From assembly GCA_017398725.1 (NCBI GenBank), contig JAFQFA010000010.1, positions 32,315-96,314 on the forward strand: 64,000 bases of DNA. Reading direction: 5' to 3'. The position numbers were made by a program, and so were the translations under genes. A model generated the notes under the pieces. It had not been told where the DNA came from and searched no databases. It saw nothing but the letters and a program-made list of their open reading frames with translations. Every line of letters starts with the position of its first letter. Position 1 is the first letter of the stretch. The stretch comes from Oscillospiraceae bacterium. GTDB taxonomy: Bacteria; Bacillota; Clostridia; Oscillospirales; Oscillospiraceae. Below, one piece after another: positions 1-12,312 of this stretch.

Positions 1-1
1 G

Positions 2-409
2 CTGTTGGCTTCACCTAATTTGCCCAAAGAGGAACGGTGCCAAATTTTGGATGACAGTTTCCGGGGGGAGATCCACCCATACCTTTTGAATTTTTTGAAG
101 ATTCTGACGCGGGAAGGCCTTGCCGGGAAATTCCCGGACTGTTGCAAGCATTATCAAAGCCTGTATTATACGGATCATGATATTCTGCCTGTTCGGGTGT
201 ATACGGCACAGGCGCTGACCCTGCAGCAGGAAAAACAGCTTACGGAAAAGCTGGAGTCTATCACCGGGAAGTCTGTTCTGCTTCAAAAGCACATCCAACC
301 GGATTGCTTGGGTGGCGTGCGGATCGTTTACAATGGTAAGCAGGTGGATGGCACCGTAAAAAGCCGCTTGGATGCGGTAGGAAAGCTATTAAAAAATACC
401 GTAGTGTAA
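2..409 (+). CDS. atpH: ATP synthase F1 delta subunit, C-terminal part (truncated by window edge)
   Basis: The reading frame is already open at the first base, so the gene begins upstream; about 135 C-terminal residues are visible, where the family usually has about 180. Delta (OSCP-type) caps the F1 alpha3-beta3 head and ties it to the peripheral stalk. The visible part carries the conserved C-terminal signature region, a Gly-Gly-x-x-Ile-x-Tyr stretch followed by Lys-x-Val-Asp-Gly-Thr-x-x-Ser-Arg-Leu and a short hydrophobic tail. It ends 15 bp before atpA and is clearly the first visible member of the atp operon. The TTG at position 5 is probably an internal leucine codon, not a start. Identity rests on both the motif and the gene order. 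Confidence 0.9.
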   Translation: MLASPNLPKEERCQILDDSFRGEIHPYLLNFLKILTREGLAGKFPDCCKHYQSLYYTDHDILPVRVYTAQALTLQQEKQLTEKLESITGKSVLLQKHIQPDCLGGVRIVYNGKQVDGTVKSRLDAVGKLLKNTVV

Positions 410-424
410 GCAGAGGAATTTGCT

Positions 425-1939
425 ATGGAATTAAGACCGGAACAGATCACGAAGATCATTCGTGACAAAATCAAAAATTACGAAACGCGGTTGGAATCCA
501 GCGAGACCGGAACGGTGATTCTGGTAGGAGACGGCATTGCTCGGGTCTCCGGCTTGGATCAATGCATGGCGGGAGAGCTGGTGGAGTTTCCCAACGGTTC
601 TTTCGGTATGGCACAGAACTTGGAAGAAGAAACGGTGGCGGTGGTCATCCTTGGTACCGACAGCGGCATCCGGGAGGGAGATACCGTCAAGCGCACCGGA
701 CGGGTGGTGTCTGTTCCGGTGGGAGCGGGATTGATCGGTCGGGTGGTGGACGCACTGGGCGAACCGATCGACGGAAAAGGTCCCATTACGGCGGAGGCCT
801 ACCATCCCATTGAGACCCCTGCTCCCGGCATTATTGACCGGGAGCCGGTAAACGCCCCTTTGCAGACCGGCATCAAGGCCATTGACTCCATGATCCCCAT
901 TGGTAAGGGACAGCGGGAATTGATCATTGGCGACCGGCAGACCGGAAAAACCACCATTGCTACAGATACCATTTTGAACCAAAAAGGAAAGAATGTGATC
1001 TGCATTTATGTGGCCATCGGTCAGAAACGCTCCACCGTGGCGGGCATTGTCAATGCGCTGGAATCCGGTGGAGCTATGGATTATACCATCGTGGTCACCG
1101 CAACCGCGTCGGAGCTGGCACCGATGCAGTATATTGCCCCCTACACCGGCTGCACTATGGGCGAATATTATATGCACCAAGGCAAAGATGTTTTGGTGAT
1201 CTACGATGATCTGAGTAAGCATGCGGTGGCATATCGAGCCATCTCTTTGCTCATCCGCCGTCCTCCCGGGCGGGAGGCATATCCCGGCGATGTGTTTTAT
1301 TTGCACAGTCGTCTTTTGGAGCGCGCAGCCCATATGTCAAAGGAAAAGGGCGGTGGCAGCTTAACGGCACTGCCGATCATTGAAACACAGGCTGGCGATG
1401 TATCCGCCTATATCCCAACCAATGTGATCTCCCTTACAGACGGACAGATTTTTTTGGAAGCGGATTTGTTCAATGCCGGCATTATGCCCGCGGTCAATCC
1501 CGGTATCTCCGTATCCCGGGTAGGCGGCGCAGCGCAGACCAAGGCAATGAAAAAGGTTTCCGGCAGCTTAAAACTTCTGTATTCCCAGTACCGGGAACTG
1601 CAAAGCTTTGCTCAGTTTGGTTCTGATCTGGATGCGGATACCAAAGCGCGTCTTGCATTGGGCGAACGGATCGTGGAGGTACTGAAGCAGAAGCGCAGTA
1701 CCCCGGTGAAAATGGAGGATCAGGTTTGCATCCTGTACGCGGTGGTCAACGGCTATTTGAAAGATGTAGCGCTAAAAGATGTTCCGGAATTTGAACTGCA
1801 GCTTCGCAGTTTTATGGATTCCCGCTATCCCCAGACCATGGACGCGATCCGCAATACCGGAAAACTGGAAGCCGAAACAGAAGAAGCCTTGAAAGCAGGT
1901 ATTACTGAGTTTTTGCAAACGTTTTTAGCAGGCAAATAA
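425..1939 (+). CDS. atpA: ATP synthase F1 alpha subunit
   Basis: 504 residues, the usual family length. Alpha forms the non-catalytic nucleotide sites of the F1 hexamer on the cytoplasmic membrane face. An N-terminal beta-barrel is followed by a Walker A loop GDRQTGKT at residues 169-176 and the family signature around [16 protein letters not shown]. The [13 protein letters not shown] segment carries the arginine reaching into the catalytic site. The ATG follows an AGAGGAA ribosome-binding site. It sits between atpH (15 bp) and atpG (15 bp) in the normal order. No anomaly was seen. Confidence 0.98.
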   Translation: MELRPEQITKIIRDKIKNYETRLESSETGTVILVGDGIARVSGLDQCMAGELVEFPNGSFGMAQNLEEETVAVVILGTDSGIREGDTVKRTGRVVSVPVGAGLIGRVVDALGEPIDGKGPITAEAYHPIETPAPGIIDREPVNAPLQTGIKAIDSMIPIGKGQRELIIGDRQTGKTTIATDTILNQKGKNVICIYVAIGQKRSTVAGIVNALESGGAMDYTIVVTATASELAPMQYIAPYTGCTMGEYYMHQGKDVLVIYDDLSKHAVAYRAISLLIRRPPGREAYPGDVFYLHSRLLERAAHMSKEKGGGSLTALPIIETQAGDVSAYIPTNVISLTDGQIFLEADLFNAGIMPAVNPGISVSRVGGAAQTKAMKKVSGSLKLLYSQYRELQSFAQFGSDLDADTKARLALGERIVEVLKQKRSTPVKMEDQVCILYAVVNGYLKDVALKDVPEFELQLRSFMDSRYPQTMDAIRNTGKLEAETEEALKAGITEFLQTFLAGK

Positions 1940-1954
1940 GGAAGGAGGGGTTCC

Positions 1955-4609
<2,655 letters not shown>

Positions 4610-4619
4610 TGTGATATCA

Positions 4620-4650
4620 CCCCGGTGGACAGGATATACTGTTACCGGGG
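4620..4650 (+). terminator. Hairpin after the atp operon
   Basis: The arms are CCCCGGT-GG-ACAG and CTGT-T-ACCGGGG around a GATATA loop. It lies 10 bases after the atpC stop. No uracil run follows, so it may act as a processing or attenuation hairpin rather than a full terminator. Its position supports starting the next gene at 4662, not at the GTG at 4611. Confidence 0.45.
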
Positions 4651-4661
4651 TGTATGCTGTT

Positions 4662-5204
4662 ATGAAAAGATCCGTGCCCACATGGCAGATGATCGGATTT
4701 ATCTTTACCGGTATTTTAGGAACACTGCTGCATTTTTTGTTTGATTGGACCGGGGGTAGTTGGATTGCTGCCATATTCAGTGCGGTGAATGAATCCATCG
4801 GGGAGCACACAAAACTTCTGTTTTATCCAATGGTTTTGTTTGCGCTCATAGAATACAAAGCTTGGGGTAGGGAAGTGGCATCTTTTTGGTGCATCAAGCT
4901 GCTGGGTATATTAACAGGGCTTTTGCTGATCCCGGTGCTTTACTATACCTATACCGGTATTTTGGGCGTCAAAGCGGATTGGTTTAATATTACCATCTTT
5001 TTTATTGCCGCGGCAGCGGCGTATTTTCTGGAGACAAAGCTCTTTCAAAAAGACTTTTCCTGTAAATTGCCGGCGTGGGCAGCGGTTGTCGTGATTTGCC
5101 TGCTTGCAGCCGGGTATACGGCTGTCACTTTTTATCCACCCACTATGCCGTTTTTTCAGGATCCGGTCAACGGAACCTACGGCTTTTTTCAAACGCAGCA
5201 ATAA
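4662..5204 (+). CDS. Small integral membrane protein (DUF6512-like)
   Basis: 180 residues with about six hydrophobic segments and no extracytoplasmic domain. The sequence resembles the uncharacterised DUF6512 membrane proteins of Clostridia, marked by an HFLFDWTGGS-type segment after the first helix and a conserved SAVNESIGEHTKLLFYP stretch after the second. Function is unknown. The ATG at 4662 is preferred; an upstream in-frame GTG at 4611 would put a hairpin inside the coding region. It lies directly downstream of the ATP synthase operon and ends at a strong terminator, so it may be read through from atp. Confidence 0.7.
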   Translation: MKRSVPTWQMIGFIFTGILGTLLHFLFDWTGGSWIAAIFSAVNESIGEHTKLLFYPMVLFALIEYKAWGREVASFWCIKLLGILTGLLLIPVLYYTYTGILGVKADWFNITIFFIAAAAAYFLETKLFQKDFSCKLPAWAAVVVICLLAAGYTAVTFYPPTMPFFQDPVNGTYGFFQTQQ

Positions 5205-5206
5205 AA

Positions 5207-5236
5207 ATCCCTCCGCCCAAGCGGAGGGGTTTTTTG
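5207..5236 (+). terminator. Rho-independent terminator
   Basis: Perfect 8-bp stem CCCTCCGC/GCGGAGGG with a CCAA loop, followed by a T run. It ends the atp/DUF6512 transcript just before sigK. Confidence 0.9.
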
Positions 5237-5286
5237 CAGGAAAATGGACTTGCAGGTATGAATAGCCTTACTGTGGAGGTGAGGCG

Positions 5287-5964
5287 ATGATCGCCACAGT
5301 CTGGCTGATGCTCAGCAGCCTGATGTATTCACTGCAGCTTTCCACCGGCAGCTTTCCCAAGCCATTGACCGCACAGGAGGAACGGTTCTATTTGGAGCGC
5401 AGCGCCCAAGGAGATCTGGAAGCGCGGAATATTCTCATCGAACGCAATCTGCGCTTGGTAGCCCACATTATGAAAAAGTACTATGCCCAGACCTCGGATC
5501 AGGAGGATCTGATCTCCATTGGTACCATTGGACTGATCAAGGGCATCGAAAGCTTTGACCCCAGTAAGGGTGCAAGACTTGCTACCTATGCAGCTCGATG
5601 TGTGGAGAATGAGATTTTAATGTATTTTCGTTCTCAGAGGAAATCCAGTCAAGATGTGTCCCTGTCTGACTACATAGAAACCGGTGCAGACGGGGCGGCC
5701 CTGTCGCTGATGGATGTGGTCAGCGATGACGAAGATTTGCTGGAGCGGGTCAGCAACCGGGAACAGCTGCGAAAGCTTTGCGCAGCGGTGGATGAAAAAC
5801 TGACGGATCAGGAACGGCAGGTGATCGTGGCTCGATACGGTTTGGGTGGCGGCGTGCCTCTGCGGCAGCGGGAGGTGGCAAAGCTTACCGGCATCAGCCG
5901 TAGCTATGTATCCCGCATTGAGAAACGGGCATTGGAAAAACTCCGGGATGCGTTGGAAAAATGA
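5287..5964 (+). CDS. sigK: Sporulation sigma factor sigma-K
   Basis: 225 residues. Sigma-K directs late mother-cell transcription during sporulation. A hydrophobic pro-sequence (about residues 1-20) resembles the membrane-tethering pro-peptide of pro-sigma-K. It is followed by region 2 (EDLISIGTIGLIKGIESFDP, then KGARLATYAARCVENEI) and region 4 with a helix-turn-helix ending ISRSYVSRIEKRALEKL. The gene is one continuous frame, so there is no skin-type element splitting it as in Bacillus subtilis. A GGAGGTGA ribosome-binding site lies four bases before the ATG. It stands alone, between two transcription units. The close relative sigma-E is less likely given the pro-sequence and the region 2 wording. 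Confidence 0.9.
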   Translation: MIATVWLMLSSLMYSLQLSTGSFPKPLTAQEERFYLERSAQGDLEARNILIERNLRLVAHIMKKYYAQTSDQEDLISIGTIGLIKGIESFDPSKGARLATYAARCVENEILMYFRSQRKSSQDVSLSDYIETGADGAALSLMDVVSDDEDLLERVSNREQLRKLCAAVDEKLTDQERQVIVARYGLGGGVPLRQREVAKLTGISRSYVSRIEKRALEKLRDALEK

Positions 5965-6108
5965 GATGGTGATTATTGATATACCTGCCACATATTGCAG
6001 GTTGACATCGGCGGCTGTTTGTACGAAAATTCATATATGCAACGAATCTCATCCAAAAAGATCATAAAAATATGTGAATAATGAAATGTAATTTTCCTGA
6101 ATATTGTG

Positions 6109-6137
6109 TTGAAATTAAGGATGAGATATGCTATAAT
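6109..6137 (+). promoter_or_regulatory. Sigma-A promoter for the peptide transporter operon
   Basis: TTGAAA, 17-bp spacer, perfect TATAAT. It lies about 110 bases before the first permease gene, in the 284-base gap after sigK. A small hairpin (ACCTGC/GCAGGT, 5983-6002) and a second TTGACA with only a poor -10 (6002-6030) are the other things seen in this gap. Confidence 0.8.
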
Positions 6138-6248
6138 TAGCGTTAAATTACAGTACAACCACAATAATGCCCTCATAGCAACCGATGAAAGCAAAACTTG
6201 CGCGTATCGTTTATTTGGGGCGGTTTTGCTGAAGAAAGGAACGAATGT

Positions 6249-7178
6249 ATGAATACCAAGACATTGTTATACATTTTAAAAAGAACTTTATTGGCGATTT
6301 TGACTGTGTGGATCGTGATCACCATTACATTCTTCGTGGCCCGTGCGGTGCCCGGTGGCCCCTTCGCCAGTGAGAAGGCGATCACACCTGCAGCGAAGGC
6401 TGCCTTGGAGGCTAAGTACGGCCTTGATAAGCCCCTTATGGAGCAATACGGCACTTACCTGAAGGATATTGTGACTGAGTTTGATTTTGGTCCTTCCCTT
6501 AAAAACCGTGGCCGTGATGTGATTGATGTCATCGGCGACGGCATGAAGACCTCCGCACGGCTTGGTATTACTGCCGCTGTGATTGCTTTGGCGCTGGGCG
6601 TGGTGCTGGGCGCTGTGGCCGCTCTGCGCCGCAATAAGCTCATTGACCGCATCGTTATGGTCTTCACCACCGCATGTATCTCCATGCCCTCCTTTATTAT
6701 GGGCACGCTGCTTTTGATTCTGTTTGCGATTACATTGCGGGTCTTGCCGGCAAACGGCAATGCTGCCGGCGGTTTGATCCTGCCTGTGATCACCCTGTCA
6801 CTGTCCCCTATGGCAAACATTACCCGTTTGACCCGCTCCTCCATGCTGGATGTACTGGGTCAGGACTATATCCGTACCGCCAAGGCAAAGGGTGTTTCCG
6901 CACCCAAGGTCATCTTCGGCCATGCACTGAAGAATGCCCTGATCCCTGTTATTACCTATTTTGGACCGATGCTGGCTTATATTGTCACCGGTTCTCTGGT
7001 GGTGGAGCAGATCTTCGCTGTACCCGGTATCGGCCGTACCTTCGTTAGTTCCATTACGGACCGTGACTACCCCATGATCATGGGTACCACCATCGTGCTG
7101 GCATCTTTGATCGTTATTATGAACATGGTCAGCGACATCCTGTACAAGGTTGTCGATCCCAGAATCACTTTAGAGTAA
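6249..7178 (+). CDS. Peptide ABC transporter permease (DppB/OppB family)
   Basis: 309 residues with six predicted membrane helices. The binding-protein-dependent permease signature is seen around the DYIRTAKAKGVS segment, where the coupling helix meets the ATPases. It forms the channel for peptide import with the next permease. The ATG at 6249 is chosen because GAAAGGA lies eight bases upstream; the frame is open for 17 more codons without a ribosome-binding site. First gene of a five-gene operon. Dipeptide versus oligopeptide specificity cannot be told from the permease. Confidence 0.93.
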   Translation: MNTKTLLYILKRTLLAILTVWIVITITFFVARAVPGGPFASEKAITPAAKAALEAKYGLDKPLMEQYGTYLKDIVTEFDFGPSLKNRGRDVIDVIGDGMKTSARLGITAAVIALALGVVLGAVAALRRNKLIDRIVMVFTTACISMPSFIMGTLLLILFAITLRVLPANGNAAGGLILPVITLSLSPMANITRLTRSSMLDVLGQDYIRTAKAKGVSAPKVIFGHALKNALIPVITYFGPMLAYIVTGSLVVEQIFAVPGIGRTFVSSITDRDYPMIMGTTIVLASLIVIMNMVSDILYKVVDPRITLE

Positions 7179-7191
7179 AGGAGGGTCATCC

Positions 7192-8259
7192 GTGGAAATC
7201 AAGAAAGCGCCTAAGCTGTCTATGCATGTAAAGCTGGATGACTTCATCCCTGCTACCGATGCTGAAAAAGAATATATGGTGCAGATGCGCCCCTCCACCA
7301 CCTTCTTTAAGGACGGTGTGAAGCGCCTGCTGAAGAACAAAGTGGCAACTGTCAGCTTCTTCATTGTGGTCATCATCACCCTAGCTGCTATTTTCCTGCC
7401 TATGTTCTGGCCCTATGCCTACGATGCTCAGCTGGGCATCACTCCCGGTAAGCCCGTGGATGCTTCCTACGCAAATCTGGCACCCTTTGAGTTTGGCAAG
7501 ACCGAGCTTGCCCGCATGGAAGCCGGTGAAGAAATCTTCCCTCACGTGTTCGGTACTGACTCTGCCGGCCGTGACTACTTTATCCGTGTGGTATACGGCA
7601 CTCGTATTTCCTTAGCCGTTGGCTTCTTTGCCAGCTTGATCGTTCTGGTTATTGGCATGGTTATGGGCTCTTTGGCCGGCTACTGCGGCGGCAAGGTGGA
7701 CCTTGTGATCATGCGCATCGTGGACGTGATCTACTCCCTGCCCGATATGCTGATGGTCATTCTGCTGTCTGCTATGTTGGGTACTGCGCTGGATGCGATC
7801 ATTGCAGGCACGGTGCTGGAAAAGCTGGGCAGTAATATGATCAGCTTGTTCTTGGTGTTTGCTCTGCTGTACTGGGTCTCCATGGCTCGTCAGATCCGTG
7901 GCCAGATTCTGTCCTTGAAGGAGCAGGAGTATGTGCTGGCTGCCCGGGCTACCGGCGCCAAGGGTAAGTGGATTATCGTAAAGCACCTGATCCCTAACAG
8001 CATCAGCGTGGTGATCATTTCCACCGCATTGCAGATCCCCTCTGCTATCTTTACGGAAAGCTACCTGTCCTTCTTGGGCTTGGGTGTGAATGCGCCCATG
8101 CCTTCTCTGGGCAGCTTGGCTTCCGATGCCCTCAACGGTATCAATTCCTATTCCTATCGTCTGGTAATCCCCGCTATCGTCATCAGCTTGATCGTGCTGT
8201 CTCTGAACCTGTTCGGCGACGGCCTGCGGGATGCCTTTGACCCCAAACTCAACAGTTAA
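7192..8259 (+). CDS. Peptide ABC transporter permease (DppC/OppC family)
   Basis: 355 residues. A cytoplasmic N-terminal extension of about 40 residues precedes the first helix. A periplasm-side loop (about 70-125) and five further helices follow. The EAA-type coupling motif appears at YVLAARATGAKGKWIIVKHL. It pairs with the preceding DppB-like permease, 13 bp upstream. GTG start at 7192 with AAAGGAGG seven bases ahead. Confidence 0.93.
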   Translation: MEIKKAPKLSMHVKLDDFIPATDAEKEYMVQMRPSTTFFKDGVKRLLKNKVATVSFFIVVIITLAAIFLPMFWPYAYDAQLGITPGKPVDASYANLAPFEFGKTELARMEAGEEIFPHVFGTDSAGRDYFIRVVYGTRISLAVGFFASLIVLVIGMVMGSLAGYCGGKVDLVIMRIVDVIYSLPDMLMVILLSAMLGTALDAIIAGTVLEKLGSNMISLFLVFALLYWVSMARQIRGQILSLKEQEYVLAARATGAKGKWIIVKHLIPNSISVVIISTALQIPSAIFTESYLSFLGLGVNAPMPSLGSLASDALNGINSYSYRLVIPAIVISLIVLSLNLFGDGLRDAFDPKLNS

Positions 8260-8277
8260 GAAAGGAGCGTATGTAAT

Positions 8278-9291
8278 ATGTCTCTGCTTGAAGTAAAAGA
8301 TCTGCATACCTCCTTTTTTACCGATGCAGGTGAAGTGAAAGCCGTTAACGGTGTATCCTTTAATCTGGATCACGGAAAAGTTCTTGGTATTGTGGGTGAG
8401 TCCGGTTCCGGCAAATCCGTGACCGCTTACTCTATTATGCAGATCCTTGCCGGTACCGGCAAGATCGTCTCCGGCTCTATCAAGGTGGATGGCGAGGAAC
8501 TGGTGGGTGCCGGCGAGAAGGTCATGAAGACCATCCGCGGCAACAAGGTCTCCATTATTTTTCAGGACCCCATGACCTCTTTGAATCCCACCTATACCAT
8601 CGGTCATCAGCTGATGGAAGCCATCATTCTGCATACTGACCGTAACAAGAAGCAGGCCTATGAGCGGGCTGTGGAAATGCTGCGCTTGGTCAATATCAAC
8701 GAACCGGAAAAGCGCATGAACCAGTATCCCTTTGAGTTCTCCGGCGGCATGCGGCAGCGCATCATGATTGCGATGGCTCTGGCTTGTGAGCCGGATATCC
8801 TGATTGCCGACGAGCCCACCACCGCATTGGATGTGACGATTCAGGCCCAGATTTTGGAGCTGATGAAGTCTTTGCAGAAGGAACTGGGCATGGCTATTAT
8901 CATGATCACCCATGACTTGGGCGTTGTGGCCCAGATGTGTGATGAAGTGATCGTTATGTACGCCGGCTCTATTTGTGAGCAGGGTACTGCCGACGAGATC
9001 TTCTACAACCCCTGCCATGAGTATACCAAGGGCTTGATGCGGTCTATTCCTACTGCCGATACGGCCGGCACCAAGCTGCAGCCCATTACCGGCACACCCA
9101 TCGATCTTTTGAACATGCCTGCCGGTTGTCCCTTCGCACCCCGCTGTGATGCTGCCATGAAGATCTGCTTGCACGAGCGCTGCCAGCGGATGGAGATCAA
9201 TGAGGATCATGCGGCCGCTTGCTGGATGAATGTGAAGAAGGGACTGGAAGCAGGCACGATTACCGCCGAGGAGGTGACTTGCAATGAGTGA
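8278..9291 (+). CDS. Peptide ABC transporter ATPase (DppD/OppD family)
   Basis: 337 residues. Walker A is GESGSGKS, the ABC signature FSGGMRQR, and Walker [14 protein letters not shown]. The C-terminal oligopeptide/dipeptide extension carries [13 protein letters not shown] with cysteines that in some relatives bind an Fe-S cluster. It powers import together with the next ATPase. ATG start after AAAGGAG. Its end overlaps the next start by 8 bp, indicating translational coupling. Confidence 0.95.
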   Translation: MSLLEVKDLHTSFFTDAGEVKAVNGVSFNLDHGKVLGIVGESGSGKSVTAYSIMQILAGTGKIVSGSIKVDGEELVGAGEKVMKTIRGNKVSIIFQDPMTSLNPTYTIGHQLMEAIILHTDRNKKQAYERAVEMLRLVNINEPEKRMNQYPFEFSGGMRQRIMIAMALACEPDILIADEPTTALDVTIQAQILELMKSLQKELGMAIIMITHDLGVVAQMCDEVIVMYAGSICEQGTADEIFYNPCHEYTKGLMRSIPTADTAGTKLQPITGTPIDLLNMPAGCPFAPRCDAAMKICLHERCQRMEINEDHAAACWMNVKKGLEAGTITAEEVTCNE

Positions 9292-10270
9292 GATCATTCA
9301 GCAACCCTTGTTGGAAGTCAAGGACCTGAAGCAGCATTTTAACATCAATATGGGCGCTTTCAAGACCAAGCCTTTGAAGGCTGTGGACGGCGTCTCCTTC
9401 ACCATTAACAAGGGTGAGACCTTGGGCTTGGTTGGCGAATCCGGCTGTGGCAAGACCACCGTTGGCCGCACCATTTTGCACCTGTATAAGCCCACTTCCG
9501 GTGAGATCTGGTACAACGGCAAAAAAATCGAGACAAAGCAGGATATCATGGAGTTCCGCAAGAAGGCAACCATGGTCTTCCAAGATCCCTATTCCTCTTT
9601 GAATCCCCGTATGACCGTTGCTGATATTATCGGTGAGCCTTTGGACGTACACAAGCTCTACGCCACCAAGGAAGAGCGGCAGGCACGGATCCTCGAGCTG
9701 ATGAGCCATGTGGGCCTCAACTCCGAGCATGCTGCCCGGTACGCCCATGAGTTTTCCGGCGGTCAGCGGCAGCGCATCGGCATTGCCCGCGCGCTGGCAG
9801 TGAACCCCGATTTCATCGTATGTGACGAGCCTGTTTCTGCGCTGGACGTTTCCATTCAGGCGCAGGTGATCAACATGTTCGACGAGCTGCAGGAAAAGCT
9901 GGGCCTGACCTATTTGTTCATTGCCCATGACCTGCTGGTGGTCCGGCACATCTCCGACCGGATTGCCGTTATGTATCTGGGCAAGATGGTGGAGCTGGCG
10001 GACGCCGCAACGATTTATGAGCGCCCCTTGCATCCCTATTCCAAGTCTCTTTTGTCTGCTGTGCCTGTGCCGGATCCCAAGATCGCCCGGGCAAATCAGC
10101 GTATTATGCTGGAAGGCGACATTCCCAGTCCCTTGAACGCTCCCTCCGGCTGCCCCTTCCGCACCCGCTGCCCCTATGCCACCGAGCAGTGTGCTGCCGA
10201 GATGCCCGCATTCAAGGAAGTGGAAAAGGGCCATTTCGTAGCCTGCCACCGTGTGGCCGAGGTCAACTAA
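9284..10270 (+). CDS. Peptide ABC transporter ATPase (DppF/OppF family)
   Basis: 328 residues with Walker [10 protein letters not shown], signature FSGGQRQR, Walker [14 protein letters not shown], and the family C-terminal [13 protein letters not shown] motif. It is the second ATPase of the heterodimer. The gene overlaps the DppD-like gene by 8 bp. After it comes a 123-base gap with two hairpins before the binding protein, an arrangement that would let the binding protein be made in excess. Confidence 0.95.
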   Translation: MSEIIQQPLLEVKDLKQHFNINMGAFKTKPLKAVDGVSFTINKGETLGLVGESGCGKTTVGRTILHLYKPTSGEIWYNGKKIETKQDIMEFRKKATMVFQDPYSSLNPRMTVADIIGEPLDVHKLYATKEERQARILELMSHVGLNSEHAARYAHEFSGGQRQRIGIARALAVNPDFIVCDEPVSALDVSIQAQVINMFDELQEKLGLTYLFIAHDLLVVRHISDRIAVMYLGKMVELADAATIYERPLHPYSKSLLSAVPVPDPKIARANQRIMLEGDIPSPLNAPSGCPFRTRCPYATEQCAAEMPAFKEVEKGHFVACHRVAEVN

Positions 10271-10304
10271 GACCTCAAAAATCCCCTTTGACAATATGTA
10301 TGTG

Positions 10305-10365
10305 ACAGATGACTTCAGATCTGTACACCGTATTGTAAATAAAAAATAGTAGACCGAAAAGGTCT
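10305..10365 (+). other. Two leader hairpins before the binding-protein gene
   Basis: The first is ACAGAT/ATCTGT with an 8-base loop (10305-10324); the second is AGACC/GGTCT with a GAAAA loop (10351-10365). Neither is followed by a clean T run. They may protect the 5' end of a processed binding-protein mRNA. A TTGACA at 10288 has no acceptable -10 at the right distance. Confidence 0.4.
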
Positions 10366-10393
10366 GCAAAAAATTTTGAAAGGAAGTACCAAA

Positions 10394-12196
10394 ATGAAGA
10401 AGATCCTTGCACTCATGCTGGCTCTTGCTCTGTGTTTCTCCATGGTCGCTTGCGGCGGTGGTAAGAAGGGCGAGGAAGGCACTCTGTCTGTGTGTGTTGG
10501 CTCTGAGCCCGATACACTGGACCCCGCACTGAACTCTGCCGTTGACGGCGCTACCATGGTATCTCACCTGTTCTCCGGTCTGGCCAAGTGGGCTCAGAAC
10601 GAGAACGGTGCTCTGACCATCGTGGCTGACGCTGCTCAGGAACTGGTGGAAGGCGTTGTCAACGAAGATGGCACCGTCACCTACACCTACACCCTGCGCG
10701 ACGGCATGAAGTGGTCCGACGGTAAGGACGTTACCGCCGCCGACTTCGCATTCGCATGGAACCGCGCTGCTTCCCCCGCTCTGGCTGCTGACTACAACTA
10801 CATGTTCGATGTAGTTAAGGGCTATGCTGAGATGTGGGAGACCGACGAGTCCGGCGAGACCTTTGTCAACCCCGATGCCAAGCTGGCTGTCGAGGCTGTG
10901 GACGCCAAGACCCTGAAGGTCACCCTGAACAACGCTGTTGCTTACTGGAACGAGCTGCTGGCATTCCCCACCTACTTCCCCGTTCGTGAGGATGTTGTTT
11001 CCAACGAAGCTTGGGCTACCGATCCTGCTACCTACGTCTGCAATGGTCCTTACACCATGGCTTCTTGGGAGCATGACAGCCTGATCACCCTGAAGAAGAA
11101 CCCCAACTATGTGGATGCTGCCACCATCAAGCTGGAGACTCTGAAGTGCTACCTGTCTGATGATGCCAACAACCAGCTGACCAACTTCCAGAACGGTGAC
11201 TGGCAGATGATCGACGACGTTCCCACCAATGAAATGGCTGCTCTGGCTAGCAAGTACCCCACTGCTTACCGCGTTGTGGGTCAGATCGGTACTTACTACG
11301 TCAACTGGAATGTCAACGAAGAGATCCTGCCCGCTACCAACAAGCTGACCGGCGTTGCTGCTGAGCAGGCTCGCGCTGAGATCCGTGCTGCTCTGGGCCT
11401 GCTGTTCGACCGTGACTACATCTGCAAGGAAATCGGTCAGGCTGGTCAGGTTCCCGCTTCCTCCTTCGTCGCTATGGGTATGACTGAGCCCGACGGCACT
11501 GAGTTCTACAAGAACGCCGGTTCCAACGAAGGCTTCGTCGGCTACTACGACGCTACTGCCATTGAGGCTAACTTCAAGTCTGCTGTTGAGACTCTGAAGA
11601 AGTACTACACCTTCGATGAGGCTACCCAGAAGTTCACTGACTTCCCCACCATCACCTACCTGTACAACACCAACGACGGCCACAAGGCTATCGGTGAGTA
11701 TCTGGCAGGCGCTCTGTCCGCTGTTGGTATCACCATGAATCTGGAGAATCAGGAGTGGAACACCTTCCTGAACACCCGTAAGAACGGTGAGTACTCTGTC
11801 GCTCGTAACGGCTGGCTGGCTGACTACAACGACCCCATCTGCTTCTTGGATATGTGGACTACCGTTTCCGGTAACAACGATGTCCAGTTCGGCAAGGGCG
11901 CTCACGCTGCTCTGAAGATGTACAATCTGGACCTGACCGCTCTGGGCTACGATGTGAAGGTCGAGAACGGCACTTGGGCTGAGACCTATGACGTCCTGAT
12001 CTCTAAGATCAAGTCTGAGACCGACGCTGCTAAGCGTTATGCTCTGATGCACGTTGCTGAGGACATCCTGATGAGCACCGGTTGTATCGTACCTCTGTAC
12101 TACTACACCGACGTCTTCATGATCTCTGACTCTGTGGACGGCTTCTTCTGCAACCCCTTGGGCTACAAGTACTTCATGTTCTGCACTGCTAAGTAA
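10394..12196 (+). CDS. Peptide ABC transporter substrate-binding lipoprotein
   Basis: 600 residues. A lipoprotein signal (MKKILALMLALALCFSMVAC) has the lipid-anchored Cys at residue 20, followed by a Gly-rich linker. The mature part is a family 5 extracellular solute-binding protein: the SEPDTLDPAL start motif, then YTYTLRDGMKWSDGKDVTA. It captures peptides at the outer face of the membrane for the permease encoded upstream. The ATG at 10394 follows AAAGGAAGTACC; the frame opens earlier at a TTG without support. Codon use is strongly biased (CTG, AAG, GAC, GGC, TAC almost exclusively), much more than in the permease genes, which suggests very high expression. Confidence 0.95.
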   Translation: MKKILALMLALALCFSMVACGGGKKGEEGTLSVCVGSEPDTLDPALNSAVDGATMVSHLFSGLAKWAQNENGALTIVADAAQELVEGVVNEDGTVTYTYTLRDGMKWSDGKDVTAADFAFAWNRAASPALAADYNYMFDVVKGYAEMWETDESGETFVNPDAKLAVEAVDAKTLKVTLNNAVAYWNELLAFPTYFPVREDVVSNEAWATDPATYVCNGPYTMASWEHDSLITLKKNPNYVDAATIKLETLKCYLSDDANNQLTNFQNGDWQMIDDVPTNEMAALASKYPTAYRVVGQIGTYYVNWNVNEEILPATNKLTGVAAEQARAEIRAALGLLFDRDYICKEIGQAGQVPASSFVAMGMTEPDGTEFYKNAGSNEGFVGYYDATAIEANFKSAVETLKKYYTFDEATQKFTDFPTITYLYNTNDGHKAIGEYLAGALSAVGITMNLENQEWNTFLNTRKNGEYSVARNGWLADYNDPICFLDMWTTVSGNNDVQFGKGAHAALKMYNLDLTALGYDVKVENGTWAETYDVLISKIKSETDAAKRYALMHVAEDILMSTGCIVPLYYYTDVFMISDSVDGFFCNPLGYKYFMFCTAK

Positions 12197-12260
12197 TAAA
12201 AAATTACTGGCAGTAAAAATTCTTCCCCATTAATCGTTGGGGTAGGATAAAATAAAAAGG

Positions 12261-12293
12261 TCGTCCCGGAGCATTTGCTCCGGCACGATTTTT
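12261..12293. terminator. Terminator between convergent genes
   Basis: Stem TCGT-C-CCGGAGCA with TGCTCCGG-C-ACGA around a TT loop, then TTTTT on the + strand. It lies between the binding-protein gene and the convergent tmcAL gene and may also serve the minus strand, although the left side lacks a clean A run. Confidence 0.8.
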
Positions 12294-12312
12294 GTAAATA
12301 AAAGAAGAAAAA

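Noticed and set aside
4611-4661. GTG start for the DUF6512-like gene
   Set aside because: This stretch forms a hairpin and has no ribosome-binding site; the ATG at 4662 fits the membrane protein better.
5287-5964. Search for a skin-like element interrupting sigK
   Set aside because: The gene is continuous through regions 2 and 4.
7612-9297. 561-codon minus-strand open frame opposite the permease and ATPase genes
   Set aside because: The His/Gln-rich translation is typical of an antisense shadow; the sense genes have full motifs.
10288-10336. TTGACA as a separate promoter for the binding-protein gene
   Set aside because: No -10 at 15-19 bp; the TATTGT further on is too distant. Read-through from the operon is enough.
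9260-12052. 930-codon open frame on the minus strand across the binding-protein gene
   Set aside because: It mirrors strongly codon-biased coding DNA on the other strand, lacks a ribosome-binding site, and encodes Val/Ser/Gln-rich text without domains. The + strand genes are certain.
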